Origin: Streptomyces barringtoniae
GTDB taxonomy: Bacteria > Actinomycetota > Actinomycetes > Streptomycetales > Streptomycetaceae
Length of the DNA: 64,000 bases
Reading direction: 5' to 3'
NCBI RefSeq assembly: GCF_020819595.1
Contig: NZ_JAJHNP010000022.1
Coordinates: 1-64,000, forward strand
Below are positions 52,354 to 63,178 of this stretch, piece after piece. The translations under genes were made by a program, and so were the position numbers. The notes beneath the pieces are model-generated. The model made no database searches. It was not told the origin of the DNA and saw only the letters and a list, made by a program, of their open reading frames with translations. Position 1 is the first letter of the stretch; each line of letters opens with the position of its first letter.

Positions 52354-53472
52354 ATGGACTTCACACCCACCGAGGCCCAGACAGAGGCCCGTGACCTGGC
52401 CGCGCGGATCTTCGGCGACCTCGCCACCCACGAGCGCCTCAAGGCCGCCGGCACCGGCAGCGACCCCGCGCTGTGGAAGTCGCTCTGCGCGGCCGGCCTG
52501 GTCGGTGCCGCGGCGGACCTGGGCCTGCTCGGCCTGGTCCTGCTCCTGGAGGAACAGGGGCGTAGGACGGCCCAGGTGCCCTACGCGGCGAGCTGTGTGT
52601 ACGGCGTCCTGGCGGTCGCGGCCCACGGCAGCCCGGAGCAACGGGACCGTCTCCTGCCCGCCCTGGAGGACGGGTCGGTGGTGGTGACGGGGGCGTTCCC
52701 GGCGCAGGACGCCGTACGGGCTTCGGTGGCGAGCGATTACACACGACCTTCGGTGGCGAGCGACTCCGTACGGGCTTCGGCGGCCTCGGCCGTGCGGGGC
52801 GCCGTACCCGCCGCCTCGGCGCCGGGAGAGCTGACCGGCACCGTCCCGGTCGTGCCCTGGCTCCGGGACGCCTCCCACGCCCTGGTCGCCGACACCGACC
52901 GCCGGCTGTGGCTGGCCCCGCTCGGCCCGGGCGCGGACATCACCCCGGTCGAACTGACGGCTCCCTGGTCGGCGGCCCGGCTCACCCTCGACCGGGCACC
53001 GGCCGAACCGCTGGGCGGCCCGGACGCCTACGCCGACGTCCTCGCCACCGCCCGCACGGCCTTCGCCGGACTCCAGGCCGGGGTGTGCGCGGGCTCCCTG
53101 GCCCGGGCCGTGGCGCACGTCGCGGACAGGGAGCAGTTCGGGCGCCCGCTCGCCACCCGGCAAGCCGTTCAACTCCGCGCCGCCGACGCCCACATGGACA
53201 CCGAGGCGATACGGGTCACCGCCTATGAGGCCGCCTGGCGGCGGGACGCGGGGCTGCCGTACGCCACTCATGCGCTGACCGCCGCCTGGTGGGCGTCCGA
53301 GGCGGGGCAGAGGGTGGTGCACACCGGGCAGCATCTGCACGGCGGAGCGGGAGCCGATCTCGACCATCCGGTGCACCGGCACTTCCTGTGGGGCCGGCAG
53401 CTGGACGCCTATCTGGGCTGCGGGGCCGAAGTGCTCCAGGAACTGGGGGAGTTGATCGCGAGTGGGGAGTGA
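52354..53472 (+). CDS. acyl-CoA dehydrogenase (FadE28/ChsE1-like)
   Basis: A 372-residue acyl-CoA dehydrogenase, diverged from the first and probably its heteromeric partner (FadE28/ChsE1 type). C-terminal FAD-site sequence HTGQHLHGGAGADLDHPVHRHF is recognisable. About residues 121-147 hold three imperfect nine-residue repeats (VRASVASDY, TRPSVASDS, VRASAASAV) encoded by a 27-bp minisatellite, which I take as a recent in-frame expansion in a loop. It starts one base after the previous stop codon. Confidence 0.88.
   Translation: MDFTPTEAQTEARDLAARIFGDLATHERLKAAGTGSDPALWKSLCAAGLVGAAADLGLLGLVLLLEEQGRRTAQVPYAASCVYGVLAVAAHGSPEQRDRLLPALEDGSVVVTGAFPAQDAVRASVASDYTRPSVASDSVRASAASAVRGAVPAASAPGELTGTVPVVPWLRDASHALVADTDRRLWLAPLGPGADITPVELTAPWSAARLTLDRAPAEPLGGPDAYADVLATARTAFAGLQAGVCAGSLARAVAHVADREQFGRPLATRQAVQLRAADAHMDTEAIRVTAYEAAWRRDAGLPYATHALTAAWWASEAGQRVVHTGQHLHGGAGADLDHPVHRHFLWGRQLDAYLGCGAEVLQELGELIASGE
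52712..52792. repeat. 27-bp in-frame minisatellite in the FadE28-like gene
   Basis: Units start at 52712, 52739 and 52766. A 16-bp block CTTCGGTGGCGAGCGA is exact in units one and two, and CCGTACGGGCTTCGG is exact in units one and three. Confidence 0.8.
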
Positions 53473-53475
53473 GCC

Positions 53476-53898
53476 ATGAACACGGCGCCGACGACGGCAC
53501 TGACGGCGGGCGCCGAACTGCCCCCGCTGGAGATCGCGGTCACGCGGACGCTGATTGTGGCCGGGGCGATCGCGTCGCGGGACTACCAGGACGTGCACCA
53601 CGACGCCGAGTCGGCCAGGCAGAAGGGCTCCCCGGACGTCTTCATGAACATCCTGACGACGAACGGCCTGGTCGGCAGATACATCACGGACCACTTCGGC
53701 CCGACGGCGATACTCCGCAAGGTCGCCATCAGGCTCGGGGCACCCAACTACCCGGGAGACACGATGGTGCTGACGGGCACGATCGAGGCGGTCGACGGCG
53801 ACACCGCCACCGTGCGGGTCGTCGGCGCCAACGCCCTCGGCAGACATGTGACGGGCACGGTGACGGTCACGGTCCCGGACGCGGAGGCCCGCCCATGA
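53476..53898 (+). CDS. MaoC-like hydratase (ChsH1-like)
   Basis: A 140-residue single hot-dog domain. The hydratase-type segment SRDYQDVHHDAESA carries the expected Asp/His pair, and FMNILTTNGLVGRY follows. It is the likely catalytic partner of the upstream MaoC-DUF35 protein in hydrating the steroid side-chain enoyl-CoA. It starts 3 bp after the dehydrogenase gene and overlaps the thiolase gene by ATGA. Confidence 0.9.
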   Translation: MNTAPTTALTAGAELPPLEIAVTRTLIVAGAIASRDYQDVHHDAESARQKGSPDVFMNILTTNGLVGRYITDHFGPTAILRKVAIRLGAPNYPGDTMVLTGTIEAVDGDTATVRVVGANALGRHVTGTVTVTVPDAEARP

Positions 53899-55061
53899 GT
53901 TCCCGGGCGCGCGACACCCTGGCCGGGCGCGCCGCGATCGCCGGGATCGGGGCCACCGAGTTCTCCAAGGACTCCGGGCGCAGCGAGCTGCGGCTGGCCG
54001 TGGAGGCGGTGCGGGCCGCGCTGGACGACGCGGGGCTGGCGCCGGCGGACGTGGACGGGATGGTGACGTTCACGATGGACACCAACCCGGAGATCACGGT
54101 GGCCCAGGCCTGCGGGATGGGCGAGCTGTCCTTCTTCTCGCGGGTGCACTACGGCGGCGGTGCGGCCTGCGCGACCGTGCTCCAGGCCGCGCTCGCGGTG
54201 GCGACGGGCGTGGCGGAGGTCGTGGTCTGCTACCGGGCCTTCAACGAACGCTCGGGACGCAGGTTCGGTGCCGGTGTGCAGCACCGGGAGCCGTCGGCGG
54301 AGGGCGTGGCGCTCGGCTGGGTGCTGCCGTTCGGGCTGCTCACGCCGGCCTCCTGGGTGGCGATGGCGGCCCAGCGGTATCTGCATGCGTACGGGCTGGC
54401 GCCGGAGGTGTTCGGGCATGTGGCCGTGCTGGACCGCAAGTACGCGGCGACGAACCCGGCGGCGTACTTCCACGGCCGCCCGATCACGCTCGCCGAACAC
54501 GCGGCGTCCCGCTGGATCGTGGAGCCGCTGCGGCTGCTGGACTGCTGCCAGGAGACCGACGGCGGGCAGGCGCTCGTCGTCACCTCGGTGGAGCGGGCCC
54601 GGGACCTGCGGCATCCGCCGGCCGTGATCGCGGCGGCCGCCCAGGGCGCCGGCCGGGCGCAGGAGCAGATGACCAGCTTCTACCGGGACGATCTGACCGG
54701 CCTGCCGGAGATGGGCGCGGTGGCCCGCCGGCTGTGGCGGTCGTCCGGACTCGGCCCGGCCGACATCGACGTGGGGATCGTCTACGACCACTTCACACCG
54801 TTCGTGCTGATGCAGCTGGAGGAGTTCGGGTTCTGCGGGAAGGGGGAGGCGGCGGACTTCGTGGCCGAGGAGCGGCTGCCGCTCAACACCCACGGGGGCC
54901 AGCTCGGGGAGGCCTATCTGCACGGGATGAACGGCATGGCGGAGGCGGTGCGCCAACTGCGGGGCACGGCGGTGAACCAGATACCGGGCGCGGCCCGGAC
55001 CCTGGTGACGGCAGGCACCGGGGTGCCGACCTCGGGGTTGGTCCTGACGGCGGAGGGCTGA
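53895..55061 (+). CDS. thiolase-like lipid-transfer protein / aldolase (Ltp2-like)
   Basis: A 388-residue thiolase-fold protein of the SCP-x/Ltp group. Features are AIAGIGATEFSKDSGRSELRL, the GGGAACATVLQAA segment at the position of the thiolase Cys, ETDGGQALVVTS, and NTHGGQLGEAYLHGMNG. Ltp2 of mycobacteria is a retro-aldolase that releases propionyl-CoA from the steroid side chain when bound to the DUF35 domain of ChsH2. The ATG at 53895 overlaps the previous stop. A 15-bp tandem duplication spans its stop codon. Confidence 0.9.
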   Translation: MSSRARDTLAGRAAIAGIGATEFSKDSGRSELRLAVEAVRAALDDAGLAPADVDGMVTFTMDTNPEITVAQACGMGELSFFSRVHYGGGAACATVLQAALAVATGVAEVVVCYRAFNERSGRRFGAGVQHREPSAEGVALGWVLPFGLLTPASWVAMAAQRYLHAYGLAPEVFGHVAVLDRKYAATNPAAYFHGRPITLAEHAASRWIVEPLRLLDCCQETDGGQALVVTSVERARDLRHPPAVIAAAAQGAGRAQEQMTSFYRDDLTGLPEMGAVARRLWRSSGLGPADIDVGIVYDHFTPFVLMQLEEFGFCGKGEAADFVAEERLPLNTHGGQLGEAYLHGMNGMAEAVRQLRGTAVNQIPGAARTLVTAGTGVPTSGLVLTAEG

Positions 55062-55078
55062 CCGGCGGAGGGCTGACC
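55049..55078. repeat. 15-bp tandem duplication across the ltp2-like stop codon
   Basis: GGCGGAGGGCTGACC occurs twice head to tail; the TGA of the first unit is the stop codon. Confidence 0.85.
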
Positions 55079-55419
55079 GGTGGACGACGGACCCAGCAGA
55101 TGACGGACCGGCAGATGACGGACGGCCGGAACCTTCGCCGAGGCCGCCGACCGGCGTACCGAAAGTCGCAGACGAGAGAGCCGGTGTCGTGCCCCCGGAA
55201 CAGTTGCCGGACGCCCGCCCCGGCCCGGGTGTCAGGGGCGGCTCGGCGGGCGGTGCCTGGTGGGATCGGTGCGGAGTCAGGGTCGTACCCGCAGACGGGG
55301 TGCACCCGCCGTCCACCTTCAGGAGGTGGAGCAGACCCCACCCCTACAACCTGAGGGGGACGCCGCTTCGGGACCTGGGGGCGATCCGCCGCCGGGGCGT
55401 CCGCTCCTAGCGTGGAGCC
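55062..55419. other. intergenic region before the sigma-factor gene
   Basis: 358 bp without a gene. It has the tandem duplication, a repeated GCAGATGACGGAC, and GGAAC motifs near 55129 and 55197 that resemble ECF-type -35 elements, which could mean autoregulation by the downstream sigma factor. Confidence 0.45.
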
Positions 55420-56013
55420 ATGACCACACCCGTCTGCACCAGCGCCTCGGCCGCCGCCGCACCAAGGCGGCAGAGCCTCCCGCACCCCCGGCACCGGCCG
55501 AGCGGGGAGGCTCCCGCATACCCGACGTTCGCGTCGTACGTGCGGGCTCGTCAGCCGGTTCTGCTGCGCACCGCGCGCTCGCTCACCGCGAACCTCTGCG
55601 ACGCCGAGGACCTGTTGCAGACGGCGCTCGCGAAGACCTACGTGGCCTGGGAGCGGATCGAGGACCAGCGGGCGCTCGACGGCTATGTCCGCCGCGCGCT
55701 GCTGAACACCCGGACCTCGCAGTGGCGCAAGCGCAGGGTGGACGAGTTCACCTGCGACGAGCTGCCTGAGCCGGAGCCCGTGCCGGGCGACGACGACCCG
55801 GCCGAGCGGCAGGCGCTGCACGACGCCATGTGGCGGGCCATCACGAAGCTGCCGGCGCGGCAGCGGGCGATGGTCGTCCTGCGCTACTACGAGGACCTCA
55901 GCGAGGCCCAGACCGCCGAGGTGCTCGGGGTGTCGGTGGGCACGGTGAAGTCGGCGGTGTCGCGTGCGCTGGCCAAGCTGCGCGAGGATCCCGAGCTGGG
56001 ACTGGTGCGCTAG
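55420..56013 (+). CDS. SigE-family ECF-like RNA polymerase sigma factor
   Basis: A 197-residue sigma-70 protein of the short SigE family found in Streptomyces. Region 2 is DAEDLLQTALAKTYVAWERI. A linker follows (EFTCDELPEPEPVPGDDDPAERQ). Region 4 is RYYEDLSEAQTAEVLGVSVGTVKSAVSRAL. The N-terminal 30 residues are variable and Pro-rich. No anti-sigma gene adjoins it. The ATG at 55420 follows TGGAG. Confidence 0.93.
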   Translation: MTTPVCTSASAAAAPRRQSLPHPRHRPSGEAPAYPTFASYVRARQPVLLRTARSLTANLCDAEDLLQTALAKTYVAWERIEDQRALDGYVRRALLNTRTSQWRKRRVDEFTCDELPEPEPVPGDDDPAERQALHDAMWRAITKLPARQRAMVVLRYYEDLSEAQTAEVLGVSVGTVKSAVSRALAKLREDPELGLVR

Positions 56014-56073
56014 ACCGGGACGTTCCCCGGGTTTCCTGCCCGGTTTTCTCGCCGAGTGACACACCCCCTAGTG

Positions 56074-56091
56074 ACATACCGCGCGGTATGT
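56074..56091. promoter_or_regulatory. TetR-type operator palindrome upstream of fadD
   Basis: ACATACCGCGCGGTATGT is an 18-bp perfect palindrome of typical TetR-family form, 58 bp before the acyl-CoA ligase start. No TetR gene is nearby, so the repressor acts from elsewhere. Confidence 0.7.
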
Positions 56092-56149
56092 GCGCAGAAT
56101 CAGCGCAACCTCTACCACCGCGTAGGCAATGCCGCCCCGGGAGGACTCC

Positions 56150-57805
<1,656 letters not shown>

Positions 57806-57815
57806 CACCCCCGGA

Positions 57816-57848
57816 CGCGCCGGGCAGCGGGGCTTGCTGCCCGGCGCG
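57816..57848. terminator. bidirectional terminator hairpin
   Basis: CGCGCCGGGCAGC and GCTGCCCGGCGCG make a perfect 13-bp stem around a 7-base loop between fadD and the convergent sensor gene. Confidence 0.8.
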
Positions 57849-57929
57849 CGTGTGCCCGGCGTCAGCCGCCGGGCACCTGTCCGAAGCAGTGGCCGTCGGG
57901 GGTCGTACGAGGTTCGAGAGGTCCGTGAG

Positions 57930-60900
57930 CTAGTTGGTGCCGATCCGCGCCAGCAGGTCCACGATCCGGCTCTGCACCTCGCCGCTCGTCGACCGCTCCG
58001 CGAGGAAGAGCACCGTCTCGCCCGAGGCCAGCCGGGGCAGATCGGCCTGGTCGACCGCTGCGGTGTAGACGACCAGCGGGGTGCGGTTGAGCTGCCCGTT
58101 CGCGCGGAGCCAGTCGATGATCCCGGTGACCCCGGCCTGCAGTCGCTGCACCTGCATCAGGTCCATCACCACGAGGTTCGGCCGGAACTGCCCCGCCAGC
58201 GTCACCGCGTCGTTGTCGCTCGCGGCCCGCGCCACCTGCATCCCGCGCCGCTCCAGCGTCGCCGTCAGCGCCAGCGCGATCTCCGCGTGCTCCTCGATGA
58301 GCAGCACCCGCGGCGGATGCTGCTCGCTGTCCCGTGGCGCCAGCGCCTTCAGCAGTACGGCGGGATCGGCGCCGTACGCCGCCTCGCGCGTCGCCTGCCC
58401 GAGCCCGGCCGTGACCAGCACCGGCACCTCGGCCGCGACGGCCGCCTGGCGCAGCGACTGCAGGGCCGTACGCGTGATGGGCCCCGTCAGCGGGTCCACG
58501 AACAGCGCGGCCGGGAACGCCGCGATCTGCGCGTCGACCTCCTCACGGGAATGCACGATCACTGGCCGGTAGCCGCGGTCGCTCAGCGCCTGCTGGGTCG
58601 TCGCGTCCGGCGCGGGCCACACCAGCAGCCGGCGCGGGTTGTCCAGCGGCTCCGGCGGCAGCTCGTCGTCCAGCGGCTGCGGTCGCGGGGTGTCCGCGAT
58701 CTCGATGGCACCCCCGGGGCCGTCCAGCGGCTCGGGGCCCTCGGCGGCGTCGGCGTCCGGCGCGCCTATGGCGTACGACCGTCCGGCGCCCTCGGTACCC
58801 GGGGCGAGCCGGGACTGCCCGGCCAGGGACGGATGCGCGGTCGTCGGCTGTTCGGCCGGCGGATGCGGCCGGCCCGCCTGCTCCGGCTGCCTGGCCGGGT
58901 CGGGAGGCGTGCCCAGCTTGCGCCGGCGGCCCGAACCGCCCGGCGCGTGCGGCGGCGGGGTCGCCGTCGGCTGCTGCACCTGAGCGGCCTGCCGCGAGAA
59001 CGGCACACCCTGACCGAGCGTACGGACGCTGATCGCCCGTCCCTGCGTCGAGTTCGGGTCGACCGCGGCGCCCTCGGCGGGCAACGGCTGCGCGGCGCGC
59101 GGCGCCTGGACCCCGGCGTGGTCCGCGGGGAGCGGGGTGCCGGGGGCGGGTGTGCCGGTCTGCGGTACGGGCGTGCCCGCGCCGGAGGTGCCGTCGGCGC
59201 CGGGCCACTGCTGGGGCACGGGCGCCTGAACGGCAGCCGGTACCGGTCCGGCAGCGGCCGGTGGGGGCAGCGGCTGGGCGCTCGGGGTGGCACCGGGCGG
59301 AGTCGGGGTCGCCGGAACCGGCCGGCCGACGGTGTCGTGCGTCGGCGCGGCGGGATGCGGTACGGCGGCCTGGGGTACGGCCGTCTGCTGACCGGGGGCG
59401 GAGGCGCCGGCCGGGGCGCCGGGTGCCGCACCGGGCGTCTGCGCGGGCGCCGCCGCGGGACCGGCCTGGACGGGCATGCCCTGCCCGGCCGTACCGTGCG
59501 CCGGAATGCCGTGAACTGGCATGCCCTGTCCGGGAGTCGGCGTCCCCGCCGGGTGCGGTACGGCCTGCCCGGGAGCGACCGGAACCCCCTGAGCGGGAGT
59601 CACCTGCCCCGGTACGCCCGGCACGCCCGGTACGGCCTGCGCCGGAGCGGCCTGAGCCGTGGGCGTCGGAGCAGGGGCCGTGGGCGTAGGTGCCGGCTGG
59701 GCGGCATCCGCCGACTGTGCCACCGCGCGGCGGCGCCGGCCGGTCGGTGCGCTGGTCGGATGCGGCTGCGGCGGGGTGTGGTCCGCGCTCTGGTCGAGCG
59801 GTACGGCGTCGTGCCGGCCGTCGGCACCCGGTACCCCCGCGGGGGACAGCGGCAGCTGAGCGGGCACCGGCACCGGACCGGAGGACTGAGGGGGACCGGC
59901 AACCTGCCCGGCGCCCGGAACGACACCGGCACCCGGCCCGGCGGGCACAGCCGTACCCGGAACGCCACCGGCCGCCGGAACCGTGCCCACTCCGCTCGCC
60001 GAGTCCGCGGACTGCGGGGTGCGGTCGGCCTCGGCCGGCGGCAGGGCGAAGACCGTACGCGCACCGCCCGCCTCCTGGGCGGCGGCACGTTCCGCCGCGG
60101 CGGCCAGCGCGCGCCGGCGCCGCCCGGTCGGCTGCCCGCCCTCGGCCGGAACACCCTCGCCACCCGGAAGAGCCTGCGCACCCGGCGTCGGCTCGTCGCC
60201 CGCCGCCGGCAGTGCGGGCGGCAGGGCGGCCTGCGGGGCGCCGGAGGCGGGGCGGGCGCGCCGGCCCGTGGGCCCGGGCACGCCCTGCGGCGGAACGGCG
60301 GGGCCGAGGCCCGTGTTGGAGGCGGCGGCCCCCGCGGCATGCTCGGCCGCGGTCACCACCGCGCCCTCGCTCACACCCTCGCTCACATCCGCGCCGACAC
60401 CGGCGCCGCCCTCGGCGGACCGGCCACGGCGTCGTCCGGTACCCCCGGACGCGGCCTCTACGGCCTCGGCCGGGAACGCGCCGGTCTCCTCGGCGGGCGC
60501 GCCGGCCCGCCTGCGCCGGCGCCCGGTCGGCGCGGCCGCGTCGGCCTCACCTGCCTGCCCGGCACCGGGAACGTCACTGTCCAGGAAGGCGTCGGTGGAG
60601 GACCGCCGGGCCCGCCGCCGACCGCCGCCGGCAGCCTGCTCGGCGCCACCGGCCTCGAACACGGCCACCTCACCGGCGCCGGAGCCGGGCACGCCCGCGT
60701 CCGGCGCGGCGGCCGGAAGCGCGGCGAGCACCGGCCCCGCGCCGGCGCCGTCGACGGTCCCGGCGCCACCGCCGAGCGGCACCTCCAGCACGTACGCGCT
60801 GCCGCTCATGCCCGGCACCTCGTGCGTCTGCAGCACGCCGCCGTGGGCCCGTACGATCCCGCGCACGATCGGCTCGTGCACCGGGTCTCCCCCGACGTAC

Positions 60901-62423
60901 GGCCCGCGCACCTCGATGCGCGCGACCTCGCCGCGCTGCGCGGCGGCGACGACGACGGTGTTGTCCAGGTAACCGCCCGCGGAGACGGGCGAGTTGCCGG
61001 TGGCGTCGACACCGGCGACGTCCGCCACCAGATGGGCCAGCGCGGTGGCAAGCCGCTGCGGGTCGACCTCGGCCTCGATGGGCGGCGCGTGCACGGCGAA
61101 CTGCACCCGGCCCGGACCGATCAGCTCGACGGCACCGTCCACACCGGCGGCGACGACGGCGTCCAGCAGGACCTTCGTACGGGTGATGTCCTCGGTGCCC
61201 GCGTCCAGCCGCTGGTATCCGAGGACGTTGTCGATGAGGGTCGTGATCCGCGAATATCCGGCCGAAAGGTGATGCAGGACCTGGTTGGCCTCGGGCCACA
61301 GCTGCCCGGCGTCGTCGGCGGCCAGTGCCGCCAGCTCGCGCCGCAGCTCCTCCAGCGGGCCGCGCAGCGACTGCCCGAGCAGGGTCAGCAACTGCTCGTG
61401 CCGCCCGGCGAGGGCCTCGTACCGGTCCTTCTCCCGCTCGGCGAGCGCGGCGTACCGCTCCTCGCCGGCCCCGACCTCCTCCGCGTGCTTCTCGCGCAGC
61501 TCCTCGAGCTCGGTGACGTGCTGCTGGCGCAGTGCGGTCAGGTCGGAGGCGTGCTCCTCGGCGAGCCGCTCGACCTCCTCCGCGTGCGCCTTCTCCAGCG
61601 CGGCCTTCTCCTCGGAGATGGCCTCGTACGCCCGCCGGTCGGTGAAGGTCATCACGGCGCCGACGAGCTGGTCCCCGTCCCGTACGGGAGCGGTGGTCAG
61701 ATCGACGGAGACCCTTGCGTCCCCCTTGGACCACAGCACCTGCCCGCGCACCCGGTGCTTGCGCCCGGAGCGCAGGGTGTCGGCGAGCGGCGACTCCTCG
61801 TACGGGAACGGCGAACCGTCGGCGCGCGAGTGCAGCACCAGCTTGTGCAGCTCCTTGCCGCCGAGTTCACCGGCCCGGTAACCCAGTATCTGGGCGGCGG
61901 CCGGATTGACGAGCACGATCCGCCCGTCGGTGTCGGTCCCCACGACACCCTCGGACGCGGCCCGCAGAATCATCTCGGTCTGCCGCTGCGAGCGTGCCAG
62001 CTCCGCCTCGGTGTCGACGGTCCCGGAGAGATCCCGGACGACGAGCATGAGCAGCTCGTCACCCGTGTATCCGTAACCGTCGTACGCCTGCTGCCCGTTC
62101 TCCAGGTTCGCGCTCGTCACCTCGACGGGGAACTCGGACCCGTCGGTGCGCCGCGCGACCATCCGCGTGGGCTTGGTCCGCCCGTGCGGGTCCATGTGAT
62201 CGGGCCGCCGCATGGACCCGGGGATCAGCCGCGAGTCGAACTCGGGCAGCAGATCGAGCAGCCCACGCCCCACGAGAGCCGTACCCGGCGCCTCGAATGC
62301 CTCGAGCGCGATGGTGTTGGCGTTGACGACGGTTCCGTTGGCGTTGACCAGGACCAACGCGTCCGGCAGCGCGTCGAGTATGGCTGCGAGGCGAGCAGCG
62401 CCTCGGGATGGCCTGCTGCTCAC
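57930..62423 (-). CDS. large PAS-containing hybrid sensor with degenerate kinase core and receiver domains
   Basis: A 1,497-residue protein. Two PAS domains (about 8-130 and 145-265) and a coiled coil (265-350) lead to a kinase-like region (350-560). The phosphoacceptor His is absent (GQSLRGPLEELRRE in place of SHELRTPL), the N box lacks its Asn (ALAHLVADVAG) and no DxGxG box is visible. About 730 residues of Pro/Ala/Gly-rich disorder follow, with seven Arg-rich motifs such as PTGRRRR. The C-terminus has a pseudo-receiver (RRLLVWPAP, LFVDPLTG) and a receiver with LLIEEHAEI and VVMDLMQ but no clear switch Lys. Probably a scaffold or phospho-independent sensor. Confidence 0.9.
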   Translation of the reverse strand: MSSRPSRGAARLAAILDALPDALVLVNANGTVVNANTIALEAFEAPGTALVGRGLLDLLPEFDSRLIPGSMRRPDHMDPHGRTKPTRMVARRTDGSEFPVEVTSANLENGQQAYDGYGYTGDELLMLVVRDLSGTVDTEAELARSQRQTEMILRAASEGVVGTDTDGRIVLVNPAAAQILGYRAGELGGKELHKLVLHSRADGSPFPYEESPLADTLRSGRKHRVRGQVLWSKGDARVSVDLTTAPVRDGDQLVGAVMTFTDRRAYEAISEEKAALEKAHAEEVERLAEEHASDLTALRQQHVTELEELREKHAEEVGAGEERYAALAEREKDRYEALAGRHEQLLTLLGQSLRGPLEELRRELAALAADDAGQLWPEANQVLHHLSAGYSRITTLIDNVLGYQRLDAGTEDITRTKVLLDAVVAAGVDGAVELIGPGRVQFAVHAPPIEAEVDPQRLATALAHLVADVAGVDATGNSPVSAGGYLDNTVVVAAAQRGEVARIEVRGPYVGGDPVHEPIVRGIVRAHGGVLQTHEVPGMSGSAYVLEVPLGGGAGTVDGAGAGPVLAALPAAAPDAGVPGSGAGEVAVFEAGGAEQAAGGGRRRARRSSTDAFLDSDVPGAGQAGEADAAAPTGRRRRRAGAPAEETGAFPAEAVEAASGGTGRRRGRSAEGGAGVGADVSEGVSEGAVVTAAEHAAGAAASNTGLGPAVPPQGVPGPTGRRARPASGAPQAALPPALPAAGDEPTPGAQALPGGEGVPAEGGQPTGRRRRALAAAAERAAAQEAGGARTVFALPPAEADRTPQSADSASGVGTVPAAGGVPGTAVPAGPGAGVVPGAGQVAGPPQSSGPVPVPAQLPLSPAGVPGADGRHDAVPLDQSADHTPPQPHPTSAPTGRRRRAVAQSADAAQPAPTPTAPAPTPTAQAAPAQAVPGVPGVPGQVTPAQGVPVAPGQAVPHPAGTPTPGQGMPVHGIPAHGTAGQGMPVQAGPAAAPAQTPGAAPGAPAGASAPGQQTAVPQAAVPHPAAPTHDTVGRPVPATPTPPGATPSAQPLPPPAAAGPVPAAVQAPVPQQWPGADGTSGAGTPVPQTGTPAPGTPLPADHAGVQAPRAAQPLPAEGAAVDPNSTQGRAISVRTLGQGVPFSRQAAQVQQPTATPPPHAPGGSGRRRKLGTPPDPARQPEQAGRPHPPAEQPTTAHPSLAGQSRLAPGTEGAGRSYAIGAPDADAAEGPEPLDGPGGAIEIADTPRPQPLDDELPPEPLDNPRRLLVWPAPDATTQQALSDRGYRPVIVHSREEVDAQIAAFPAALFVDPLTGPITRTALQSLRQAAVAAEVPVLVTAGLGQATREAAYGADPAVLLKALAPRDSEQHPPRVLLIEEHAEIALALTATLERRGMQVARAASDNDAVTLAGQFRPNLVVMDLMQVQRLQAGVTGIIDWLRANGQLNRTPLVVYTAAVDQADLPRLASGETVLFLAERSTSGEVQSRIVDLLARIGTN

Positions 62424-63178
62424 GAGACGCTTCCTCCCTGTTACCGCATCTTGCCGACCGCTCGGGCCATCTTGCCAACCGGCCCGCGACGTGTCACGCG
62501 AGGGAGTCTAAGGGCACACGTTGCGCTCGCGACGCCGGATGAGAGGGAGGTCCCACGACAAAGTGACAACGAACCGGCCACCACCCGCCACCCCCGGCGG
62601 ACCCCGGCCGCCGACCCTGCCCTCCGACTCCGCGAGACCTTCGCGGGACCTTTACGGGACGGGTGATTTCCCGGGAGGAGCCGGTGAGCTGGTGGGGGTG
62701 GGGTGGGCCGGGGCCGGTCGGTGGGCAGGCCGGGGCGGGTCGCCGAATGTGGGGCGCTGGGCCCGGCGCCGGTTGGTGGGCAGCCGGCCGATGGGTCGCC
62801 GGGCGGTGCGGCGGTGGGCGGGCGCGGATCGCTGGATCGGGGGATCGCTGGGATGTGGGCCGGGAGGTGGGTGGGTGCGGCGGCCGGATCGGTCGGCCGG
62901 TCGATCGCTGGGCCGCCGGAGGGATGGCGGGAGGGCGGACCGGGCCGATCCCGGCTCGGCGGATCCTTGGGCGCCGGATCGCTGGGGTGCGGGTCGGCGG
63001 CCTGCGGGCTCCCTGGCCGACGGGTCGCCGGGTCTGCGGGCAGGTGGTCTGGTGGGCGAGCATGACGCGGAGGGGTGAGCGGGGTGACGGGGACGGGCCG
63101 GCGGGTCGATGGGCGGGCCGGTGCGTCGGCGGGGAGCCGGATGGGATGGCGGGCCGACCGGCCGACGGGCCCGCGGGC
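62424..63178. other. low-complexity gap between sensor gene and SSI gene
   Basis: 755 bp with no credible gene. From about 62690 to 63180 the plus strand is a G-rich irregular repeat of GGATCG(C)TGGG, CCGGCGG(A/G)TCG and GGCGGGCCG-type words. Every frame stays open because stop codons are absent, not because it is coding. Confidence 0.6.

Noticed and set aside
57834..62666. 1,610-codon open frame antisense to the large sensor gene
   Set aside because: A product of high GC3 in the sensor gene; the sequence is Arg/Gly-rich without domains.
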